This document shows, one piece after another, positions 34,475 to 42,367 of a stretch of DNA of 44,300 nt. How positions within the stretch are numbered: position 1 is the stretch's first letter; each line of letters begins with the position of its first letter. A model generated the notes under the pieces. It saw nothing but the letters and a program-made list of their open reading frames with translations. It ran no database searches and had not been told where the DNA came from. This DNA is from Caccoplasma intestinavium (GTDB taxonomy: Bacteria > Bacteroidota > Bacteroidia > Bacteroidales > UBA11471): NCBI GenBank assembly GCA_018715885.1, contig DVKT01000007.1:1-44300 (forward strand), given 5' to 3'. A program made the position numbers and the translations under genes.

Positions 34475-34513
34475 AAAGAAAGCGAGGAGAGAAAATTCAA
34501 TTTCTCTCCTCGC
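34475..34513 (-). terminator. Terminator of metK-metY
   Basis: GCGAGGAGAGAAA / TTTCTCTCCTCGC stem (34482-34513) with a small bulge, followed on the minus strand by TTTCTTTTTTC. It lies 23 bases past the metY stop. Confidence 0.9.
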
Positions 34514-34535
34514 CGGAACTTTCGATATGAAAATA

Positions 34536-35819
34536 TCAGTTCATTGCTTGGCGTAGGTCGGCAATAATGTCATCGGCATTTTCGATACCGACCGAGAGGC
34601 GTATCAAGTCGGGGGCTACGCCGGCTTCGATAAGTTGTTCGTCGCTGAGCTGACGATGAGTATGGCTGGCCGGGTGCAGCACGCAAGTGCGCGCGTCGGC
34701 CACATGGGTAACGATGGCGGCAAGTTTCAGGCGGTCCATAAACCGGATTGCGTCTTCCCGCGAACCTTTGAGACCGAAGGCAATGACGCCGCAAGTACCG
34801 TGCGGCATGTATTTTTGAGCCAAAGCGTGGTATTTGTCGTTTTTCAGTCCCGGATAATTTACCCAAGCGACTTGCGGGCAACTTTCGAGGAATTCGGCGA
34901 CTTTCTGCGCATTTTCGCAGTGGCGAGCCATACGCAGATGAAGGGTTTCGAGGCCGAGGTTGAGCAGGAATGCGTTTTGCGGAGCTTGTATCGATCCGAG
35001 GTCGCGCATGAGTTGGGCCGTCGCTTTGGTGATATAAGCCATTTTGCCGAAGGCCCGGGTATAGGTAAGGCCGTGATAGGATTCGTCGGGGCGGGTCAGC
35101 CCGGGGAATTTATCGGCATGAGCTTCCCAGTCGAAATTTCCGCTGTCGACGATGGCTCCGCCTACGCAGGTGGCGTGCCCGTCCATATATTTGGTCGTCG
35201 AGTGTGTTACGATGTCGGCTCCCCACTCGAACGGACGGCAGTTGATGGGTGTGGCGAATGTGTTGTCGACGATGAGGGGTACTCCATGCCGGTGGGCGAT
35301 GCGGGCAAATTTCTCGATGTCGAGAACGTGCATGCCGGGGTTGGATAATGTCTCGCCGAAAAGAGCCTTTGTATTGGGGCGGAATGCCGCTTCTATGGCG
35401 CTTTCGTCATCGTCGGGGTCGATGAGGGTAACGTCGATTCCCAGTTTTTTCAGCGTTACGGTGTAGAGGTTGAACGTGCCTCCATAGATGGTCGATGAGC
35501 AGACAAAATGGTCGCCGGCCTCGCAGATGTTGAATATGGCGTAAAAGTTGGCCGCTTGTCCCGACGAGGTGAGCATAGCGCCGACACCCCCTTCGAGTTC
35601 GGCAATTTTTGCGGCGACGACATCGTTGGTGGGATTTTGCAGACGGGTGTAGAAGTATCCCGATTCTTCGAGGTCGAAGAGACGGGCCATTTGTTCGCTG
35701 GTTTCGTAGCGGAATGTCGTGCTCTGGTAAATGGGTACAACACGGGGTTCTCCCTTTTTGGGTGTCCAGCCGCCTTGTACGCAGACGGTTTCGGGGCTGA
35801 AATGAGTTTTGTCGTTCAT
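34536..35819 (-). CDS. metY: O-acetylhomoserine sulfhydrylase (homocysteine synthase)
   Basis: 427 residues, the MetY length. This PLP enzyme makes homocysteine from O-acetylhomoserine and sulfide in the cytoplasm, joining sulfur assimilation to methionine. Visible are the N-terminal YQSTTFRYET, YTRLQNPTNDV, the cofactor-stacking SSGQAANFYA, D185 in VDNTFATP, and the PLP lysine K210 in HSTTKYMDGH. The long insertion after it (FDWEAHADKFPGLTRPDESYHG) is typical of MetY and separates it from MetB and MetC. It starts 19 bases past the metK stop, so it is the second gene of a metK-metY operon under the leader element at 37230-37282. A strong terminator follows. Confidence 0.95.
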   Translation of the reverse strand: MNDKTHFSPETVCVQGGWTPKKGEPRVVPIYQSTTFRYETSEQMARLFDLEESGYFYTRLQNPTNDVVAAKIAELEGGVGAMLTSSGQAANFYAIFNICEAGDHFVCSSTIYGGTFNLYTVTLKKLGIDVTLIDPDDDESAIEAAFRPNTKALFGETLSNPGMHVLDIEKFARIAHRHGVPLIVDNTFATPINCRPFEWGADIVTHSTTKYMDGHATCVGGAIVDSGNFDWEAHADKFPGLTRPDESYHGLTYTRAFGKMAYITKATAQLMRDLGSIQAPQNAFLLNLGLETLHLRMARHCENAQKVAEFLESCPQVAWVNYPGLKNDKYHALAQKYMPHGTCGVIAFGLKGSREDAIRFMDRLKLAAIVTHVADARTCVLHPASHTHRQLSDEQLIEAGVAPDLIRLSVGIENADDIIADLRQAMN

Positions 35820-35838
35820 ATGGTTATGCGTTTATTGT

Positions 35839-37128
35839 TTACAGAGAAAATGCTTTTTTCAATGTGTCGACGTAATCGAGCTTTTCCCACGTAAAAAGTT
35901 CTACATCGACTTCTACGGGTTTTTCGTAGCGCGATGTAAATGTTTTGTGTACCGTGCGGGGCTGACGTCCCATGTGTCCGTATGCTGCGGTTTCTTCGTA
36001 AATGGGGTTTCTCAGTTTGAGGCGCTCTTCGATAGCTTTGGGACGTAGGTCAAAGATTTCGCCGATTTTACCGGCGATCTCGGCATCGCTCATTGCAACG
36101 TGAGACGTATGGTTGGTATCGACGAAAAGGCTTATGGGTTGTGCTACGCCGATGGCATAAGAGACTTGAATGAGGACTTCGTCGGCGATGCCGGCCGCTA
36201 CCATGTTCTTGGCCATGTGCCGGGCGGCGTATGCGGCCGAACGGTCGACTTTCGAGGGGTCTTTGCCCGAGAAAGCTCCGCCCCCGTGTGCGCCTTTGCC
36301 GCCGTAAGAGTCGACGATGATTTTACGCCCTGTGAGACCGGTGTCGCCGTGCGGGCCTCCGATGACGAATTTTCCCGTCGGATTGACGTGGAGAAGAAGC
36401 CGGTCATCGAAAAGCGCCTGTACCCGTTTGGGAAGCTGGGCGATGACGCGGGGCAGCAGAATGCGGCGCACGTCATCGGCGATGCGGTCGAGCATCTCTT
36501 TATCGGCTTTTGCTTGTGCTTCCGGCGTATGGCCGGTCGGGGCGATGAACTCGTCGTGTTGGGTCGATATGACGATGGTGTGTATGCGCACGGGACGGTG
36601 TTGCTCGTCGTATTCGACCGTAACTTGCGATTTGGCATCGGGACGCAGATAAGGCATTTCGTTCTTTTCTCGGCGTATCATTGCCAGCTCGCGCAACAGC
36701 AGGTGCGAGAGGTCGAGCGCGAGCGGCATGTAGTTGTCGGTTTCGTTACAGGCGTAACCGAACATCATTCCTTGATCTCCGGCACCCTGATTCATGGACT
36801 CGGAACGTTCTACTCCCCGGTTGATGTCGGCCGACTGCTCGTGTATGGCCGAGAATACTCCGCAGGAGTCGCCGTCGAATTTATATTCGCTGCGTGTGTA
36901 CCCGATGCGGTTGATGACGCGGCGGGCGACTTCGTGCAAGTCGATGTAAGCACGCGATTTTACTTCACCGGCGAGGACGACCTGCCCGGTGGTTACCAGT
37001 GTTTCGCAAGCGACTTTCGATTGGGGGTCGTAAGCGAGAAATTCGTCGAGCAAGGCGTCGGAAATTTGATCGGCCACCTTGTCGGGGTGTCCTTCCGATA
37101 CCGATTCGGAGGTAAACAGATAGTTCAT
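35839..37128 (-). CDS. metK: S-adenosylmethionine synthetase
   Basis: 429 residues, slightly longer than E. coli MetK (384). It makes SAM from methionine and ATP in the cytoplasm. Motifs are GHPDKVADQISDALLDEF (13-30) with the metal and methionine ligands, the signature GAGDQGMMFGYA (115-126), the phosphate loop GGGAFSGKDPSKVDRSAAY, and the hinge TGRKIIVDSYGG. The extra length is an insertion after the signature hexapeptide region and a longer C-terminus (TVHKTFTSRYEKPVEVD), a form I associate with Bacteroidetes. It is first in the metK-metY operon. Its 170-base leader starts with a SAM-II-like element, which suggests feedback control by the product SAM. Confidence 0.96.
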   Translation of the reverse strand: MNYLFTSESVSEGHPDKVADQISDALLDEFLAYDPQSKVACETLVTTGQVVLAGEVKSRAYIDLHEVARRVINRIGYTRSEYKFDGDSCGVFSAIHEQSADINRGVERSESMNQGAGDQGMMFGYACNETDNYMPLALDLSHLLLRELAMIRREKNEMPYLRPDAKSQVTVEYDEQHRPVRIHTIVISTQHDEFIAPTGHTPEAQAKADKEMLDRIADDVRRILLPRVIAQLPKRVQALFDDRLLLHVNPTGKFVIGGPHGDTGLTGRKIIVDSYGGKGAHGGGAFSGKDPSKVDRSAAYAARHMAKNMVAAGIADEVLIQVSYAIGVAQPISLFVDTNHTSHVAMSDAEIAGKIGEIFDLRPKAIEERLKLRNPIYEETAAYGHMGRQPRTVHKTFTSRYEKPVEVDVELFTWEKLDYVDTLKKAFSL

Positions 37129-37200
37129 TTCTTATCGTATTTTACGGTTAAAAACAACTTCGATAAGAGATGGAAAGAGATAAAAATGCAGTGCGGTTTT

Positions 37201-37216
37201 CCGGCCGGTTCGCCGG
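37201..37216 (-). other. GC-rich hairpin in the metK leader
   Basis: On the minus strand CCGGC / GCCGG with a 6-base loop, between the putative aptamer and the start codon. It could be part of the switch mechanism. No clean U-run follows directly, so it is not a clear terminator. Confidence 0.35.
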
Positions 37217-37229
37217 GACAGAAAGAGTT

Positions 37230-37282
37230 ACCGTTTTAGCAGTTTTTTAGTGTGGTTGCAAGCAGCCAAATCCATCCACATA
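37230..37282 (-). promoter_or_regulatory. Putative SAM-II-type riboswitch aptamer in the metK-metY leader
   Basis: Read on the minus strand, the leader starts with stem strand TGTGG (37280-37276), a 20-base loop holding GGATTT and TTGCAA, the closing strand CCACA (37255-37251), a 10-base A-rich spacer, then GCTAAA (37240-37235). This order and spacing fit the SAM-II aptamer as I remember it: P1, L1 with GAUUU and UUGCAA, A-rich link, GCUAAA, about 52 bases in all. The predicted transcription start falls just before the first stem. SAM-II is best known from alphaproteobacteria, upstream of methionine genes. The pseudoknot pairs have not been worked out by me, so the call needs a covariance search. 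Confidence 0.62.
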
Positions 37283-37291
37283 TCGTTGCTG

Positions 37292-37323
37292 CAAAGTAAC
37301 ATCTTTTTTATGAGTTGTGCAAA
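37292..37323 (-). promoter_or_regulatory. Promoter of metK-metY
   Basis: On the minus strand TTTG (37323-37320), a 20-base spacer, then TTACTTTG followed by C (37299-37292, one mismatch to the -7 consensus). Transcription would start near 37285, giving a leader of about 155-160 bases. Confidence 0.6.
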
Positions 37324-37814
37324 CTTTTATTCTAAACTTATAAACTAAAAAACTAAAAATTAATTGTATATGAGGCAGATGATTTGCCTGTTCCTGATGC
37401 TGTTTTTTTTAGAGCAAAAGGTTCTTTTTCTCTACTAACGTATATATTGACAATAACTTCTGAATATGAGCTTGAATGGGAGGTGTCGAAACAATCGATT
37501 TTGCAGTTAAAACCTTTGTGGACTGGTCCAAATGTTTGAGAAAAAGATCTCCCTCCTTCAAATGTTTGAGTTCCGCTTTCTGTTTTTTATACAAAAGGCG
37601 AATAAATAGGAGTAATGCAATCAAGTGTAATTTAAGTGAGGGTACTTCGGGAAAAATGTTATCTTTGCGAAAGGAGACCGATAGAAATTGGGTCTCCTCG
37701 TTATCCGACAACTTTTCCTATGTATCACATGACAATCGCAAGCAGAAAGATATGAAAAAGCCAAGAGCATATTTGAAATGATAGGCGAGAACGGAATGTT
37801 AACAAAAAAGAATA
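37324..37814. other. Region between metK promoter and the 173-residue gene
   Basis: About 490 bases. It holds a direct repeat of CAAATGTTTGAG (37529-37540 and 37559-37570), the -7 box at 37660, and a GGAGACC / GGTCTCC hairpin (37673-37698). Open frames of about 100 codons on each strand overlap each other here and are not convincing. Confidence 0.45.
37660..37667 (+). promoter_or_regulatory. -7 box of the 173-residue gene
   Basis: TATCTTTG then C, a perfect -7 match. The leader to ATG 37815 would be about 140 bases and includes a GGAGACC-type hairpin at 37673-37698. Confidence 0.5.
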
Positions 37815-38336
37815 ATGATGCGTATTTCTATTCTTACTCTGATTAAACGGATTTTGAGAGGCATAAAGAATGTCATGTTGATTTTTTTATGCTATGTGGG
37901 AGTGAGTATATTGCTTTGTCTCGTTCGGTGCAACAGGGACGAGTATAACTATTTCGACCGAATGATGCTGGCCGGTTGGAATACAAGCGATACCATTGTC
38001 GACCTGTCCCGTCTCACCCCGTTTCAGTGGGACACGATGTATTATTATGAAAACGGTTGTTCAGAAGAGGTGATGGCATCGTTCGGTGTTATTGCCGATG
38101 CCGATATGCAAGATGTGATCATCTTTAAGGACAAGGAAGGCCGGACCGTTTATTGGGACAAGTGGGTGTATTCTTGGGATTATGCTCACGATCGTGGGTT
38201 TAGAATCGTCGTACCCCGTTTTCCCGACAGTTATTTGCGGGTCAGCAGCGACGATGCCCTTTTTATAGTTCGTTTAAAAACGAAACGTACTATTATGTTG
38301 GAGCATCTTCCACGCGGAAAGGTGCGACAGAATTAG
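37815..38336 (+). CDS. Membrane-anchored protein of unknown function (173 residues)
   Basis: 173 residues (or 172 from the second ATG). The N-terminal 18 residues are basic (MMRISILTLIKRILRGIKN), then one membrane helix (VMLIFLCYVGVSILLCLV). The positive-inside rule puts the C-terminal 130 residues in the periplasm. That domain has many Asp, Tyr and Trp residues (FDRMMLAGWNTSDTIVDLSRL, FQWDTMYYYENGCSEE, YWDKWVYSWDYAHDRGF). RC at the end of the helix is not a lipobox. I do not recognise a family. It is monocistronic, with a promoter box far upstream and a shared bidirectional terminator downstream. Confidence 0.72.
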   Translation: MMRISILTLIKRILRGIKNVMLIFLCYVGVSILLCLVRCNRDEYNYFDRMMLAGWNTSDTIVDLSRLTPFQWDTMYYYENGCSEEVMASFGVIADADMQDVIIFKDKEGRTVYWDKWVYSWDYAHDRGFRIVVPRFPDSYLRVSSDDALFIVRLKTKRTIMLEHLPRGKVRQN

Positions 38337-38369
38337 AATTGTTTTTCCGATGATCGACCTACTGATGAT

Positions 38370-38410
38370 AGTAACGGCTGTCTCCGCAAGGAGACAGCCG
38401 TTACTCTTTT
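38370..38410. terminator. Bidirectional terminator between the 173-residue gene and sulP
   Basis: A perfect 16-bp stem (AGTAACGGCTGTCTCC, 38370-38385, against 38390-38405) with loop GCAA. CTTTT follows on the plus side; the minus side is less T-rich. It lies 33 bases from one stop and 18 bases from the other. Confidence 0.88.
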
Positions 38411-38423
38411 ATTGTGGGAAAGA

Positions 38424-40112
38424 TTATTGTTTCAGTTTCTCGTTGAGTTCGACGAAAGCATTGGCTTTTTCTACAGCTTTGGATATATGGTCGCAAATGT
38501 TTTCGTTGCCGACGATTTGGTTCAGACCCGATTTTCGAAGGGTCTCCTGTACCGAAGGATTGACTCCGGAGAGTATAACCCGTATACCTTCACGATGCGA
38601 TGATTCTACGAGTATTTGCAGATTGTGCAATCCGGTGGAATCGATAAACGGTACTTTGCGCATGCGAATGATGCGCACGACCGGTTTGTCGCCCATTTCG
38701 CGCATCACCTCGTCGAATTTTGTCGCGACACCGAAAAAGAACGGGCCGTTGATTTCATATACTTCCACGCCTTTGGCTATGTTCAATGTCTCGTGTTGGG
38801 TCATTTCCGTGCCCTGTGCTACATCGAGTTCGTCTCTCAGTACCGAAACTTGTACGTTTTCGGAGACGCGGCGCAGGAAGAGCAGTACAGCCAGCAGCAT
38901 ACCTATTTCTATGGCGATAGTGAGGTTGAAGACGACCGTGAGGATAAATGTCGTGGCGAGAATGGCAATATCCGACTTGGGATTCCGCAGCAGAGAGCGT
39001 ACGGTACGCCAGCCGCTCATGTTGTAGGCGACGATGACGAGAACTCCGGCCAGACAAGCCATAGGAACCAGTTCGATAAGCGGCATGAGCAGCAGGAAGA
39101 TTGCAAGCAGTACCAGTGCGTGGATAATGCCGGCAACCGGGGTGCGTCCGCCGTTGTTGATATTGGTCATGGTGCGGGCGATCGCTCCCGTTACGGGAAT
39201 CCCGCCGAAGAAAGGAACGACGATGTTGGCCACACCCTGACCTATCAGCTCGGTATTGGAGTTATGGTGTTCGCTTATCGCACCGTCGGCGACGGTTGCT
39301 GAGAGCAGCGACTCGATCGCACATAATATGGCGATGGTAAATGCCGGGGAGAGGAGCTGGTTAATGGTCTCCATATTGATGTGGAGAGGCTGCGGGTCAG
39401 GTATTTCATTGCTGATGTTGAACCGGTCGCCGATGGTTTCGATTCCGCTTATGCCACCGACTTCTTTCAAGAGGTAGGCCACGGCGGTCATGACGATGAT
39501 AGCAACCAGCGATCCCGGAATTTTACGGGATATTTTGGGCATGACGGCAATGATAAGGATACTTCCCACGCCGATGAGAAGCGATATGGGGTTGATTGAG
39601 TCGAGATGTTGGAAGTAGACCGCCCATTGAGAAAGACAGTCTGCGGGGAGTTTATCGACCGTAAGTCCGAGCAAGTCTTTGATTTGTGTCGTGAAGATGG
39701 TCAATGCAATACCGCTGGTGAAACCCACGACGATAGGATAAGGAATGAATTTGATGATACCGCCCAAACGGAAAAGACCCATCAAGACCAGTAAGGCGCC
39801 TGCCATAGCTGTGGCGATAGCCAATCCTTCGAGCCCGTATCCTTGTATAATACCGAATACGATGACGATAAACGCCCCGGTCGGTCCGCCGATTTGTACC
39901 GAACTTCCTCCCAGTGCCGATACGATGAATCCGCCGACGATAGCAGTGATAAGACCTTTTTCGGGAGTAACGCCCGAAGCGATACCGAATGCGATGGCAA
40001 GAGGGAGCGCAACGATTCCTACAATGATTCCGGCCATAAGGTCGGCGATGAATTTTTCGCGCGAATAGTGGCGCAAGCCTTCGAACAATTTAGGCTGAAA
40101 ATCAATCTTCAT
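38424..40112 (-). CDS. SulP-family inorganic anion transporter with STAS domain
   Basis: 562 residues. The N-terminal 420 residues have the SulP fold of about 12-14 helices, with the family start KFIADLMAGIIVGIVALPLAIAFGIASGVTPEKGL and the GGSSVQIGGPTGAFIVIV motif of the anion site. The C-terminal 120 residues are the cytoplasmic STAS domain (EVYEINGPFFFGVATKF, VPFIDSTGLHNLQILVE with the DSTG loop). It may carry sulfate, bicarbonate or another anion by H+ or Na+ coupling; sequence does not decide. Sulfate would match the nearby metY, but SulP proteins in other bacteria often carry bicarbonate. A -7 box lies at 40138-40145 and a strong terminator downstream. Confidence 0.92.
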   Translation of the reverse strand: MKIDFQPKLFEGLRHYSREKFIADLMAGIIVGIVALPLAIAFGIASGVTPEKGLITAIVGGFIVSALGGSSVQIGGPTGAFIVIVFGIIQGYGLEGLAIATAMAGALLVLMGLFRLGGIIKFIPYPIVVGFTSGIALTIFTTQIKDLLGLTVDKLPADCLSQWAVYFQHLDSINPISLLIGVGSILIIAVMPKISRKIPGSLVAIIVMTAVAYLLKEVGGISGIETIGDRFNISNEIPDPQPLHINMETINQLLSPAFTIAILCAIESLLSATVADGAISEHHNSNTELIGQGVANIVVPFFGGIPVTGAIARTMTNINNGGRTPVAGIIHALVLLAIFLLLMPLIELVPMACLAGVLVIVAYNMSGWRTVRSLLRNPKSDIAILATTFILTVVFNLTIAIEIGMLLAVLLFLRRVSENVQVSVLRDELDVAQGTEMTQHETLNIAKGVEVYEINGPFFFGVATKFDEVMREMGDKPVVRIIRMRKVPFIDSTGLHNLQILVESSHREGIRVILSGVNPSVQETLRKSGLNQIVGNENICDHISKAVEKANAFVELNEKLKQ

Positions 40113-40137
40113 GACTACCTTAAAATTTTTGAAGCCG

Positions 40138-40145
40138 CAAATGTA
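40138..40145 (-). promoter_or_regulatory. -7 box of the SulP transporter gene
   Basis: TACATTTG then C on the minus strand, a full -7 match, 26 bases before the start. No -33 TTTG stands at the usual spacing. Confidence 0.5.
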
Positions 40146-40237
40146 ACGCTTTTTTTAACAAAATGCGCTATATGTGTAAAATTTTGTGGAAAGGATTGTC
40201 ATGAGAAAAAGATTCTCACAGGTGACGTCTCCTGCTG

Positions 40238-42172
40238 TCAGCGGATATTCCGATTTCCGGTGATGGTGGGTTGGTTGGAATATATCGGGCCTTGTTCTTC
40301 TTCGGGGATTTCCTCGCTTTTCGTTTCCTTCGGTTTGTTCTTTATGATTTCATAAGGTTTCTGTTCGTCGAGTGGTGTGGCGTAGACGTCCCATGACTGG
40401 TCCACGTCCCAGTTGGCCCGCAAAGACAAGTTACCGGGATAATAAAAAACTTCTTCGGGTTGCCGTTTTTCCTTGTAATTTCCGGTATCCCACACCCCAT
40501 TGTCGTTCTTGTCGATGCATAGTCGCATATAATAAGTTCCCGGGTTGACATAACGGAATAGTGCAGCCCCTTTTTTCACCGGTGTTTTGTAGATAGGTTG
40601 GTCGGAGTTGTTGAGCAGTTCGACGAAAGCATGGTCGGTTACGCCTATCGTACGGACGAGGAGATTGGCGTATTCCTCGACTGCTCTTACCTTGAAGGTG
40701 TGTTCCATTGTGTTGGTAGGGTTGCCGTAGATTCCCTCCACAGCCAGAGAGTCGAGTGTAAAACGGTATTCGCCACCCGATACCCATTTGTTTTTCAACC
40801 GGTAAGTGCGCGGTTTATCGACTTCGGGTAAGAACGTGTAATCGTCGACTTCGACCCACAAAGTATCGACTTTGCGCTCGAGCCGTATTGCCGTGGTGTC
40901 GATGTACTTCACCGGTTGTGCGAAAATGTAAGCCGGTTGTGCGAAAATATCGACGCTCGATCCGCTTCGATTATCTATTGCCATGAATTCGATGGGAGGC
41001 GGTAGAGTGTCGTTGTCTTTTTTTCTCCGTTCCCGGGTGTGGGTTTTTCGTTCGCGGAATGCCCAAAGCATCGTGTCGTTGTAGAGCGCGAGTTGTTGGG
41101 TAGAATCGGTACGGAGGTATTGGGCTGCAATGCGCAGGGAATCGATGTTGTATATGAGCGAGTCGAGCAACCAATAGGTAATGGTATCGTTGGTTTTGCT
41201 CTTTTCGATGATAGCCCAGTCTTCACCCGAAAAGTTCAATGGCGTGATGCGTGGCAGCGAATCTTGGGCAGTCGAGAAATAAAGTGTGATCCGATGCCGG
41301 TCGGAGCGGTCGTATTTCTCGAAATAGCTGGCTTTGTAATTTTCGTTGAATGCCCGCAAGATGATATTGTCGGGCATATAATGAGGTTGTAGTGTCGTGA
41401 TGATAGTATCGACCGTGATAGTGTCGACCCACAGCGTATCGCTGTGCCATTCCATGCTAACGGTGGGCGTGAATGTCGTGTCGAGGTATGCGAGGTCTTC
41501 GGTGGCGTTGTCGAAGAAGTAATTCCGGTTTCCGTCTTTCAAAGCGAAGACGCGGTAAGTCCCTGCGGCGATATTGCGTACGGTGAAGTGTCCGTATTCA
41601 TCGGAACGTCCCATGCGTAGGAACGGCTGGGTGGTGAATGCCGTATCGCTGGGATTGGAATAGATACCCACCAGCATGTTGCTTATCGGTTCGAGATTGG
41701 AAGCATTGAGCAGCGTACCCGACATTTCGAGTGTGTCGATATGGTCGCCCGTCGAAAAATAAAAGCTGAAATCCTGCATTTTATTTTTCTCGTTGTTGTC
41801 GGCGATGGCATCGCCGAAGTCGATCGTATAGGTCGTGTTGGGAATCAGCGAATCGTTCAGTGTGATCGTTACGGTACGTCCCAGTGTCGACACTTGTGGC
41901 ATCTTGGTTTGAGGGGGAGAGATGATGATTTTTTCGCTCGGATTTTCGACTTGAACGATTTCATCAAATTCGAGAACGATTTTGTTTTTGCTGTAATTAA
42001 GAGTTCCGGCCAGCGGTGTGCTTTTTTTCAGTACCGGAGGTGTTTCGTCTTTGGGCCCGCCTCCGGGGCGTCCCATATTGGCGCAAGAAATGCTCCACCC
42101 TCCGATAAAGACGATAAGAGCGATGGCAAGGCCTTTGGTCGGCCGGTTGTGGGAATAACGGTTCAAACTCAT
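40238..42172 (-). CDS. Ig-like (Big_5) domain lipoprotein, unknown function
   Basis: 644 residues. The signal GLAIALIVFIGGWSISC has a lipobox with cysteine in SISCANMG, so it is lipid-anchored. GRPGGGPKDETPPVLKKSTP and the following N-terminal domain (ILEFDEIVQVENPSEKIIISP without the first residues: VLEFDEIVQV) are of the bacterial Ig-like/Big_5 type found at the start of many Bacteroidetes surface proteins. A carboxypeptidase-regulatory-like segment follows (MSGTLLNASNLEPISNMLVGI, YGHFTVRNIAAGTYRVFAL, DGNRNYFFD), and the C-terminal part repeats a similar pattern (LLNNSDQPIYKTPVKKG, DKNDNGVWDTGN). Bases 40912-40950 hold a short in-frame tandem repeat giving FAQPAY-IFAQPV. The family is widespread in the phylum with no proven role. 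A -7 box (42190-42197) sits just upstream. Confidence 0.8.
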   Translation of the reverse strand: MSLNRYSHNRPTKGLAIALIVFIGGWSISCANMGRPGGGPKDETPPVLKKSTPLAGTLNYSKNKIVLEFDEIVQVENPSEKIIISPPQTKMPQVSTLGRTVTITLNDSLIPNTTYTIDFGDAIADNNEKNKMQDFSFYFSTGDHIDTLEMSGTLLNASNLEPISNMLVGIYSNPSDTAFTTQPFLRMGRSDEYGHFTVRNIAAGTYRVFALKDGNRNYFFDNATEDLAYLDTTFTPTVSMEWHSDTLWVDTITVDTIITTLQPHYMPDNIILRAFNENYKASYFEKYDRSDRHRITLYFSTAQDSLPRITPLNFSGEDWAIIEKSKTNDTITYWLLDSLIYNIDSLRIAAQYLRTDSTQQLALYNDTMLWAFRERKTHTRERRKKDNDTLPPPIEFMAIDNRSGSSVDIFAQPAYIFAQPVKYIDTTAIRLERKVDTLWVEVDDYTFLPEVDKPRTYRLKNKWVSGGEYRFTLDSLAVEGIYGNPTNTMEHTFKVRAVEEYANLLVRTIGVTDHAFVELLNNSDQPIYKTPVKKGAALFRYVNPGTYYMRLCIDKNDNGVWDTGNYKEKRQPEEVFYYPGNLSLRANWDVDQSWDVYATPLDEQKPYEIIKNKPKETKSEEIPEEEQGPIYSNQPTITGNRNIR

Positions 42173-42189
42173 TTCCGGATAATCTCAGA

Positions 42190-42197
42190 CAAAGATA
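42190..42197 (-). promoter_or_regulatory. -7 box of the Ig-like lipoprotein gene
   Basis: TATCTTTG on the minus strand, 17 bases before the start codon, so the leader would be about 10 bases. Confidence 0.45.
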
Positions 42198-42245
42198 CGA
42201 CAAAGATGCGGAAAAAGCGCTTTTGCCCTTGAAATATAACTTCTT

Positions 42246-42310
42246 TTTGACTTCGCAGATGACAAAAATTAGTATTTTTGCAGTCGTAACCGAAAAAAGC
42301 CATATATTTG
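42246..42310 (+). promoter_or_regulatory. Two possible promoters of secDF
   Basis: TATTTTTG then C (42273-42280) and TATATTTG then C (42303-42310) are both -7 matches. TTTG at 42246-42249 could serve the first (23-base spacer) and TTTG at 42277-42280 the second (22-base spacer). The start codon is at 42368. Confidence 0.5.
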
Positions 42311-42367
42311 CACCTTAAATCAAATTGCACAAATTAATTATCAAAAACATAAAAAGTAATAATCACA

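Noticed and set aside
37409..37781. Open frames of about 100 codons on both strands (minus 37409-37711, plus 37476-37781)
   Set aside because: They overlap on opposite strands. Neither has a recognised motif or a promoter box at a sensible place, and the minus frame runs over the -7 box of the 173-residue gene. The LKHL likeness comes from a short DNA repeat. A decayed gene is possible but cannot be supported.
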